DNA from: Phoronis ovalis
Taxonomy: Eukaryota > Phoronida > Phoronidae
NCBI GenBank assembly: GCA_028565635.1
Contig: JAOXYB010037629.1
Location: 1-13,533, forward strand
Direction of reading: 5' to 3'
Length of the DNA: 13,533 nt
Part shown: piece after piece, positions 1 through 9,700 of the stretch
Layout: every line of letters starts with the position of its first letter
How positions within the stretch are numbered: position 1 is the stretch's first letter
The notes under the pieces: model-generated
Databases searched by the model: none
Seen by the model: only the letters and a program-made list of their open reading frames with translations
Told to the model about the DNA's origin: nothing
Translations under genes and position numbers: made by a program

Positions 1-101
1 CCACCTATAATATGTATTTAAGTACGATACCCACCACCCGTAATATTTCTATTCAACTGCCGTCCGCCCCCCCCCCCATACAATTGAAAGCGGAGCAGCC
101 C
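1..101. mobile_element. TA-flanked MITE-like element, copy 1 (right end only)
   Basis: Bases 1-101 share order and sequence with the right half of the element at 7311-7496: TATAATAT, then acCCACCACCC..TAAT, a C-rich stretch (C11 at 67-77), tACAA.t.aAA and the end GGAGCAGCCC followed by TA. The reverse complement of that end, GGGCTGCTCC, matches the left end of copy 2 (GGGCTGATCC). The left half lies outside the window. No coding capacity, so non-autonomous. Confidence 0.7.
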
Positions 102-194
102 TAAGGTAGTGTTTATGATTAATCTTTATTTTTAAATAGAGTGAATGTGCATGGGGCAGGCACATTGCTGTCTTGATCAGTTTAATTTGATTAT

Positions 195-386
195 AATAGA
201 TTATTAGCAAGTATTTGGTGGAGCCACTGTTATGATCATTGCATGATCCCAATTTTTACCAGTATGCGCATTTTGTAATGAAAAATGAGGCAGTTCTGCT
301 CCCTGGATGCCATTCGCAAAACAAGCATGCTGGGATCATTGGGTTCATGCGACGGTTGCTCAAACAATGCATGCAAATAATCTATT
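195..386. repeat. Long imperfect inverted repeat (foldback) in the 5' intron
   Basis: Left arm 195 to about 280 and right arm about 309-386 are reverse complements by eye. Examples are AATAGATTATT against the complement of AATAATCTATT, and GCATGATCCCAAT against the complement of ATTGGGTTCATGC; the loop is roughly 30 bases. No ORF in it is coding. Probably a decayed foldback/MITE-type element. Confidence 0.7.
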
Positions 387-560
387 CCCTACTACAAGGA
401 TTTGTGATTTGTAATTTAGGAAGTGACAGGTTTTCATATTTTGGTAGCATGGACATCTTAAAGTTTACATATGTTCCCTATATTGCCGCTAGTTTAGTAC
501 AAAGCTGTCCAAGTCATTACCCTTCTGAGGCCAAGTTAAATCAGAACATTTTTCTTACAG

Positions 561-723
561 GTGTACTGTGAAGGATATCGAAAAGAATATGCCTGAAGAA
601 TCCAAGTCTTTGTGGTCACAAAGAGGTGTAGTGGATCAGATAGTGCTCATTGATTGGCAGTGTTCAGCTAGAAATATGCCTGTAGGGTCTACTCTGAGAA
701 GTTTGAAGGATGCTATATTTAAG
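561..723 (+). CDS. USP8: USP8 exon V1: rhodanese-like domain, central part
   Basis: The exon follows a tttcttacag acceptor and starts with one base that completes a split codon (phase 2), then 54 codons to a GTATAA donor. It reads [10 protein letters not shown]...[17 protein letters not shown]...[11 protein letters not shown]. From memory this lines up with the human USP8 stretch ending [11 protein letters not shown]. In active rhodaneses the catalytic Cys follows the strand that here reads IVLID. At that place this protein has Asp, as human USP8 does, so sulfurtransferase activity is unlikely. The nearby WQCSAR contains a Cys three residues later. Confidence 0.93.
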
Positions 724-3700
724 GTATAAAGAAGAAAAAGTTCATACATGGAAGTATCAATTCTATTTACTTTGAAATGTTTGATATTGTAATCACCCAT
801 GAATTAGTTTTCTAGGCAAGTAAAATAAAAAGGTTATGTTTTATTTGGTTTAGGTTTCATTTGTATAAAGTTGGATCAGCCTACACGTGGCATCTAATCA
901 AATTGCCTTGAATAGTTTATCTAACTTTGTGTTGAAATTTAGCAGAATGTTGAAGATCCTAAAAAAAAATCCATTGTAAGTTTTTGAGGACGGATACATA
1001 ATGTTTAATGTCCATTGTAGTGGGATCAGAAGGTCATTGTTAGAAGTGAGCCTTTGGTTCTTGAAGGTGGATATGATAACTGGCTACTCTACTACCCAAC
1101 CCTTACGACAAATGCCAATATCCCTAGACCTCCTGGTTATGGTCAGGTCAAATCTGGCACATTATCATGTAAGTTGAAAACATCTTTATTCCTTTGACAA
1201 TTTGCACATATATGTCACAAAAATTTGTTAAGTCTGGCAACACATTGTTTTGCAAGTCGGATAGCATTTATATTACTTTGAAAATTCTTACGCGCATGTC
1301 ACACAAATCTGTTGAGTTTGATACCCAAACTTTTCAGCCGATGAATCTAATATATTCATCCAAATTTTACTTATCTACAAGGTCTTTCAATCTGAGTAAA
1401 CTCGTCTCTTAATACTCCCACCATTTCTAAGATGACAATCAGATATGTGTAGTACATCGAAGAAGAGAATCATCTATGCTTCTCTGTAGATAAATATGCT
1501 ATTAAAATCTGCTTAATCATGTAATTAAAAGCTAATGATGCATTCCTACTTATTGTAACATTCTTTATTGTTCCAGTGGATTTTGACTATCCAGATTTTG
1601 AAGAGACTTTTGTTCAAAAGATTGCACAAACACCCCAAACCAACATCACAAATGAATCACAGAATGGTCAACAAAATGGAGCTCTGATGAATAATTTTGT
1701 TGGACCCCAGTCCATGCCTACAGTTGATCGCTCAAAAAAACCAGCACTGCAGAAAATACAAAACAACTTGAAAGAAACAGAAAACAGCGGTAATACCAAA
1801 ACAAACTCAGGAGGAGGATTATTTGACCAATTGCGGGAACAGCTTAATGATGTCAGTAGTCATAGTATGGTAACTAATTTCAAACCTGATAATACAGTTT
1901 TAGAAAAGAAGATGACACAGGTTCCGGATAAAACAGAAAGTAAAGCTTCTCTGCCCGACATACCAAGTAGAACTCTTAAGCCACAGCCAAATGTTTACCA
2001 CGATAATAGCAAAGCTAGCAATTTTGATTCAAATATAAAACCAGCAGTGAATAATGGAGAATCTGTACAAGCATCTAAAGAACTTGAGACTAAAATTAGT
2101 GCTAGCGAAGTCAAAATTGCAAATCTCAAAGCTGAAGAGAAACAAGTTGAAGATTTACAGCAATTAAAGCAAAAAGAAGTGAAAGGTTTAGCAGATGTCT
2201 TAAGAGCAAAACGAAAAGTAACTGAAGAGTTAAAGATCCTTGAACACAGAAAGGCAGAGTATGTATTATATTTTTACGCAAATGTGGTAAAATTTAATTA
2301 AGTAATAAATGATAATTTATGCTTGCAAGAAAAGTTTTGATGTCATCACAATGCCGTTATTGGTTGTGACAGGAAAGTTTTTTGTCAACCAGGTGATCTG
2401 ATTCGTTATCTTAATAGATGGACACATTACCACATTCGGTTATCATTCTGTTATAACTAATAACTCACATTCTAGTTAGAGTTTTTAGTCTTGTCCACCA
2501 GGTAGGGGATATGAGAAAATATGAGAGTACGCTGGCATTCAATACATTAAAAAAAATATCCGTCTTTCTTAAAAAAAAATTATTTCATTTATTTACTGAT
2601 AAAATGTAATTTGAAGAATAAGACATTGTACAATGTGAATGAATGGTGTTTATCCTACGCCACATTTCCCTCTAATGGCGAACTCGGTCCTGTTAAGCAT
2701 GGCTCATTTTAAAAGGTTTGTTTAATCAACAGGTATAGCACTAGCTTCTTACTGTTTTCTTTGTCACATATATATTGTTATACTTACTCCATATGGCTCC
2801 ACGTGACTCAAAGCTACTATTTATTTTCTGGTTTCTGTTGTAGGCTAGCATCAGTGACAGTAGGAGTGGATGAAAAGAAACGGTTACAGGAAGAAGTGCA
2901 AAAGTTGAGGAGTGAAAGAAAACTTCGTGAACAGGCAGAGGAGATTATGAAACTGAAAGCTGAACTTGAAGACAGAAATAATAGGGTAAAATCACTGTGC
3001 AGTTGAAGATAGTCATATCAAAGAAATTAGAAAGATGTAATTTAGACAAGAAAAAGTTTTTAAAAAAATGATATTTCATAGGGCACTCATTTTCATTTTT
3101 TCCTTCAATTTCTAAAAAATTGTTTTTGTAAAAGAATATTTTTAAATAGAAAAATAAAATGATGTAGGTATTATTGAGTAGGGTTTCACTCGTGATTTTA
3201 TGCAGGAATCAGTGGACAAAGCTGAAGCTAGTAAAGTAGAGGTGGAAAGAAAGAATAAAGAGTCAGAGGACAGAGCAAAATTAGAAGCTGAAAACAAGCA
3301 ACAAGAAGAGAGACAAAAAGAAAAGCAAAGGTGAATAAAGTTTAGTTAGATTTACTAGTAGTGCTTTGTTTCGGAAGATATGAATTAAATGTCGCCACTT
3401 TTTCATACTTGATTATGCTCAAAACATTTAGTGCTTCTAAAACAATTATAAAAGGTTTTTCATGTTAAATAGATAAGTAGTGTAACTTAATTATTTGAAA
3501 ATATTCTTTTATGTCTTAGAAAGCTCAAGTACCAATGTCTTCCTTTAATTATTGTGATAAAGAGAACACAGACACAAATAAGTATTAGAATTACAGACTT
3601 GTACAAGGTTTAATATTTCAAAAAGGAGAAAGGCAATTTATTGTTAGACTCATTTACAGATGCTATGTACTGCTCTTTATTTAGAATATTACAAGAAAAT

Positions 3701-6700
3701 GAAAGAAAAGAATTGGAGAGATTGGAAGCTGAGGAAAAAAGGAGAGAACAAGAACTTGCTCAACAACAAGCTAAAGAGGAAGCTGAAAAGAAAGCCGGGG
3801 AAGAGGCTGAAATTGCAGAGAAGGTAAAGCAAAGCTAACTGTTACTTATTTAGTTATACCAACATAAGTACAGGTAAAATGAAAAGGTAGTTAGAGCTAA
3901 AAGGCAAGGATTAATAAACTCTAATTTTTAAGTTGCAAAAGTTCAAAAGCAAATGTTGTGTATAAAAAAAATTATTGTTTGTTTGTTCAGTTTATTATTA
4001 CTTTGTACCAGTAATATTTTCCTAAGTGTGAGAGCAATGAACTCTCCAGCACAGTCTAAATTTTATTTTACTTCAACATAATGCTCTAGATGGTCTCAAA
4101 GTTAGTAATGGAGTAAAGCAGTTTTTTTTAATAATACTAGGCTCGCCTGGCAGCAGAAGAAAGACTTCGAGTTGAAACAGAAGAAGCCAAGCAAAAAGCA
4201 AGATTGGATGCTCAAGCTAGAGAAAATGCACGACAAGCAGGGTTACAAGAAAAAGCTCGCTTAGAGGCAGAAAATGCGCAAAGAGCTGAAAAAGCTCGCT
4301 TAGAAGAAGAAAGAGTTCGTTTAGAAGCAGAAGCTAGAGAAAAAGCCAGAATGGAAGCTGAAGTGCAAGAAAAATCTCGTTTAGAAGCTCAAGCTGGAGA
4401 AAAGGCAAAAAAAGAGGAAGAAGCTGCCAGACAGGTAACTTAATAATTATACAGGAAGTTGCTCCACTTGCATTATCAAGTAATTGTGTGGCAAAATATT
4501 GTTTTCTGTATATTACAATAAAAAACATCTTTATCAGTGTTATTTTGGAAATTACAAACAAAATTTCACTTTCCTGTGCACAAAAAACATCTTTGTTTAT
4601 GCATATTAACCAAACAGTCCTACTTTTTGCAAATTACAATGTGTAGCATGGATATCAAATAACTGTTTGATTCTAGACACGCATGTCTCAGGAACAACTT
4701 CCATCTGGTTGGCAGAAAAAATATGATGGCAAAACTGGGAAGCCTTTTTACGTTGACCACAACACTGGAACTACACACTGGGAGGCTCCAATTGCAGCAA
4801 TGAAATCAAGTAACGTAAACACAACTAGTATAGGAGATACTGGATCGACAAGGACACCTAAACTTCATTCCCTTAATAAAGGTTAGATTCTATGAAGATT
4901 TTCTCAAGTGATTTTCAAAGTCTTCAGAATACATAATTTGAATGCATATTAACCAAGATAAAACTGAATAAGCACCTTGTCTATGATCATCATGTGGTTT
5001 ACCAGCTATGTCACAAGGGAGGCAACGAAAGTTATAAGAGTAATGATGTTCAGTTTCTGTTATTACCTGTATACATACTATTCATATTTTACCAGTTCAA
5101 GCACCTTTATTTGTGCTTTACTTTATGATTGGTATCAGTTGTTTTACTCAGATAAATTTCGGCCCCACAGTCACAATTATACTACACACATTTTATAACC
5201 GACTGCTGACCCCTTTCAAATTTCCTTTACTGTACTTTGGGTCTATAATTCACTATTCTCATGTCTATTAATCAATCCTTGGAAAAGCCTAGACTGCACT
5301 ACAAAGCTTGCTCAGCTAGGAATTTACTCCAAAAACTGTGTTCTTTAGCTGTATATACAATTTTTTTTTATGCAAATCACTATGTATAGTGGATGGGCAT
5401 ACAGTCGTACTGTATGTGTCGTGGTCGTGGTTGTAGTATGTAACCTTTTCTTTGTCTCAGCTTTCGTCAGATCATCTTCATATTCGGTACAGGGTGAGTA
5501 CAGGTCAAAGTACATGTCAGGTATAATTTTGAATACGGGCGAAAGTACAGTTCAATTACAAGTTTAACCTGGATCACTTCTAAGATGGCTGACTGGCGGC
5601 CATCGCTGTTCTTATGGGTGTAAATCGCAATAACAGCTTCAGTATTTATTCGATGAGCTTCATATTTACTACAGAATAAGTATAGATCAAAGTACAGGTC
5701 AGATGTAATTTTAACCCCGATTACTTTCAATATGGCTGACTAGCAGCCATGTTTGTTCCCAATAGGGCACATCATGCTGTGCCACTTTCCAGAGAGACAA
5801 ATCTGTCACTGGACAATTCAAAAGAGAATGATTCAATACAGGGAGAGATCGCTTTAAAAGTACATCACAGTGATGGCCATCTGTCTGCAAAAGCAGACAT
5901 TATGTTTATCTTGGATATTTCGTGTATCAATGCCTTTTAATTCTTGAAATGAATTTCTTAAGCTGAGGTACTTTTATGGCCTTCTACCCTAAGTGCCATA
6001 TCCCTGGGAGATACCTTCCATCCAGTATCATAATATTAATACTGGATGTTGTCTAAAAAGCAGCATCCTAATATTATTGCAATTTTAATACACTACAGAT
6101 CCAGAAACTTACAAGACTTCCTTGAAACATGAACCAGATGCTCCAAGATCAGGGGGTTTAAAAAGATCAAATTCATCGCCAAACATTGCAAAACTTGTTC
6201 AAGATAACAAAGAAAACCGTATGCCCTCAGTAGATAGAAAAGCTAAACCTAGCGAAAGGTTTGTTGACTTCTTATGAAAACTGAAATATTTATCTTTATT
6301 TTGTGCTGTATTCATGTATGAAATACCAATGTTATGAAAGATTTCTTAAGGGCTTGAGATACATTGTGATGCTGTTATTTGACTACAACATTTCTCGTTA
6401 ATTTTCATAATCAAGATGAAGAAATTTATATATTCTAATATATAATTTTTTTGGAAATTTATACTTTTAAAGTTTATAAATCCAAAAGTCAAAAAAGTTG
6501 AAAACATCTGATAAGCATCCATTTTGGGGAAAAATTGTTTTTTTGAACTTTAATTTTGAAAAAGCATAAGTCAAACACCCCTCCTTCGACAAAGTTGAAA
6601 TTTTGCACAAATGACCTTTAGGTATAGATCTACCAATTAAATTGTTTTCAGATATTTAATAATTTGCAAAGTTTCAAGGTTATAATTTTTCTGATTTTGA

Positions 6701-9700
6701 CCTGACCACCTTCAATATAAAAAATGTCATGAATTTTGAACAAGACAAAATTTAAAAATCTAGACATGGTTTTGTAGATCTAAATCTAAAGATGATGTGT
6801 GCACAGTTTAAAAAAATACATTTTATGACCCAAAATAGCTACTTGTCAGGTCATATATTCAACTTTGAATTGTATAGCGTAGTGATCTGTGAAGTTTAGA
6901 GTTTATCCCCTTTAAAAATGTATAACCTTATATGATTGTCTATCTCTTCATTTGGATTGCTGAAACATAGATTGAAATACATGCACACCTCAAGTATCTT
7001 GAGACCTTAATAGATTGGTTGTTTATACCTGAACAGTGAAAGTACAATATAAAGTACTTGGGTCAGTCTGTTTATTAGCAGGTAAACAAGTATTTACATC
7101 TTTTATGATGTAATAGTTTGTTGAATCATGTTACATAATAGTGGTGCTTTTTCACATTGTTATGCCTGAGTGACACACTTTCCATTACCAAGCTTTACTG
7201 GAGACTGGCATGGTTAATTGTGTCCAAAGTTGAGAAATGACGTTTGCAGCATATTTCGTGCCCAGCTATTAACTAGACTGGGCTCAATCTGCATAAAGTT
7301 TGTTATGTTAGGGCTGATCCCTTTTAGTTGTACAGGGGAGGGGAGGCTCTTTTTAGAAGGTGTCTCCGCCCATAATATATTTAATATCATATCAGTACAT
7401 ACTGTTATTTGTACACTATTGGATTAGAAACCCACCACCCTTAATTTTTTATTGAAGTGCTTCCCCCCTTAGTACAACTAAAACTGGAACAGCCTGTAGG
7501 GTATTTTTGTCAAAACTGACATATTAACATTCTATTTGCTTATAAAATGCTGATTCAAAGTTTGTAACTTTTGTTTTGTTATATATTTAAACATGTAATT
7601 GTTTGTGGCTTTATAAGACCAAAAAGTCAATTTTATATAATTATTTTAAATTTAATTATTTAAAACAAGTATTTTATTGAATAGGTATTATAAATGAAAA
7701 AATAAGAATAAAATTATCAATTAGCAATATATTAAACCTTGGTATAATTAATACTTCTTTATCCTGCTGGTTATGTTATTAACATTAATTGATTACAAAA
7801 TCATTGTGCAGTTGACAGTTATATGTTAATAATTACACAATTTAATTATGACAAAGAATTTGTTTTCCCTTCAGACCACAGCATGTAGAGCCTCGCCCTA
7901 AACCAGTGTTTCAAGGAATAAGTGCTAATCGTTTGCGGCAATTGAACCCCGTGTATGGTGGGCAGGTATGTCATTTCAGTATTAGTTATTAATCGAAAGA
8001 CTGAAGTAGTTGACAGGCTTTTGTATAAGAGAGGTGTTATGTCACAATTTTTCAACATCGATCTTTTACTGATTTCTGTGGTAAGAGAGATTCACACCTG
8101 TAACTTCTTGACTGCGGCAGGGAGGCAACATATTATGGCAAATATTATCTGCTTGTGCGAAAATAATTTATCAATTTTTGTATCAGCACTGGCTTAATTT
8201 AGTAACTCTTTTAAAAGGGTCGTGGGTTAACAGGTTTGAGAAATATGGGCAATACCTGCTACATCAATTCCATTGTACAGTGTTTAAGCAATACCGGTGC
8301 TCTAGCCTACTATTTCATGGAAGAAATTTACAAGGATGATGTCAACAGACACAACTTCCTCGGTCATAATGGAGACATTGCTGAAGAATTTGGCTTTTTG
8401 CTGTTTGTTTTATGGAAACTTGACTACAGATCTGTTACACCTTCGAGCCTAAAGGTATCAATATCATAGTGCAATACACTTTATACATTAATCTAAGGAC
8501 TACCACATTTCGTACCCTTGTATTAAGTTTATTAGACCCTTATACCTCCATCTTTACTTCTATCAAATTTTGTATTGATATAACAGAGAGGTATCTTTTT
8601 CAAAGCATTTGAAAAAGGTGTTTATTTTAGACTTTCAAATCAACTCAAAAGTGTCTAGTTATTACCGTTTGCAATGAGATGTGACCCTGTTGTTATGTAC
8701 TATGTCATAAATATCTCGAGGGCATGATACCACGTACAATGGGGATTCACTTCATTGCAAACCATGGTGAAGTTGCAAAAAGCTGATTTGCTGATTCCTC
8801 ATTAAATCTGGTACTGATGTAATAGATTTTAAATTATTTGATGCTAGTTAATATTTTTACTGCTAGATTTATAAAATAATACCACTTTTTGGCCTTTCTT
8901 TGTTGCAGCACATGGTGGCCAAATACGCGGATAGATTTAGTACTTCTGAACAACAAGATTCTCAAGAATTTCTTGTTTTCTTGTTGGATGGTCTACATGA
9001 AGATTTAAACAGAGTAAGAATTCATATTACTTACACAACAAAAATGGTGGCATGCAAATTTTTTGCTGAGATAGAGAATTTAGCAACAAGCCGAACATAA
9101 TAACTAATATTTATATATGGCTTAACTTGAATTGCTTTGTAAGCAACCCAAATCAAAGTTTTATTTTGTTTGAATGTTGTAGGTGAAGGAAAGACCTAAA
9201 CTTCCAGAAATTGATACAGACAAAATGGGTCATGAAGAGGCAGCAATGGTATCCTGGGAGCAGCATAAGCAGCTAAATCGGTCTTTTCTTGTTGAACTAT
9301 TTCAGGTATAACTTTTAACATTAAGATATAACATTATTTATTTGCCAAAATGCTCCTTCTGGGGAATATACCCAGTATCCTAAATGTGTGTACCCAGTTG
9401 TTGCTTGTATCATTTATATTACAAGCATTTTTTCATGTCATGCTACTCAATTTTTATGTGATTTGGTCTGTAACTGGTGTTTATTTAGAACTTTCATCTT
9501 GCTCAACAATAGCTGGCAATCAGGTGATTATGAATTTGTTTTTGTTTCACAACTGCAACCATTTTTCTTGTTTTAATATATTATCATTAGTTTGTCATGT
9601 ATGTTCAATTTGCCTATATTGTTTTCAGGGGCAGCTACGGTCTATTGTGCAGTGCAGCACTTGTAAGAAACAATCGGTCAAATTTGACACCTTCATGTTC

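Larger units (their letters stand above)
1..560 (+). other. USP8: 3' part of the intron upstream of exon V1
   Basis: Ends in the acceptor tttcttacag. It holds the truncated MITE copy and the 195-386 foldback. No rhodanese-like coding sequence was found, so the first half of that domain lies further upstream. The open frame at 239-571 runs out of register with exon V1 and shows no protein character. Confidence 0.75.
2077..4434 (+). other. USP8: Long charged coiled coil across exons V3-V7 (residues about 271-564)
   Basis: Residues from KELETKISA in exon V3 to the end of V7 are almost wholly Glu, Lys, Arg, Ala, Leu and Gln with few Gly or Pro, and are predicted helical. Human USP8 has a shorter Glu/Lys-rich coiled coil in the same place. 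The segment is split over five exons with introns inside the helix (span includes the introns). Exon V7 contains short-period repeats. Confidence 0.85.
4882..6098 (+). other. USP8: Intron 8, carrying a composite dispersed repeat
   Basis: 1.2-kb phase-1 intron. About 4882-5360 shows nothing except one copy of a 15-bp sequence shared with intron 7. About 5361-5756 is repeat-derived. A 10-bp perfect hairpin lies at 6019-6048 near the acceptor. Confidence 0.7.
6259..7874 (+). other. USP8: Intron 9, longest intron, two inverted-repeat elements
   Basis: 1616 bases, phase 2. Holds a long foldback (6490-6871), a MITE-like element (7311-7496) and a very AT-rich tail (about 7500-7870). No exon-like sequence matching USP8 was found inside. 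Confidence 0.7.

Noticed and set aside
67-77. C11 homopolymer as a separate microsatellite
   Set aside because: It lies within the C-rich terminal stretch of the MITE family and is explained by that element.
239-571. 110-codon frame at the window start
   Set aside because: It overlaps the 195-386 foldback, shows no domain, and crosses the V1 acceptor in the wrong frame.
1194-1412. 72-codon frame in intron 2
   Set aside because: It coincides with the 84-bp tandem duplication, has no splice support, and a clean V2-V3 join matches human USP8 across this point.
4334-4561. Minus-strand frame opposite exon V7
   Set aside because: It is the antisense shadow of the Glu/Lys-rich repeat (Leu/Phe-rich), with no independent support.
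4683-4886. Separate small WW-domain gene starting at ATG 4683
   Set aside because: The ATG lies two codons inside an exon with a good acceptor, and the frame is continuous with V7 and V9. It is part of USP8.
5749-5940. Open frame with a fairly protein-like composition in intron 8, possible extra USP8 exon
   Set aside because: It starts inside repeat unit B. The candidate acceptors (ttcccaatag, ctttccag) enter this frame in phase 2, while V8 leaves and V9 enters in phase 1. No similarity to USP8 was recognised.
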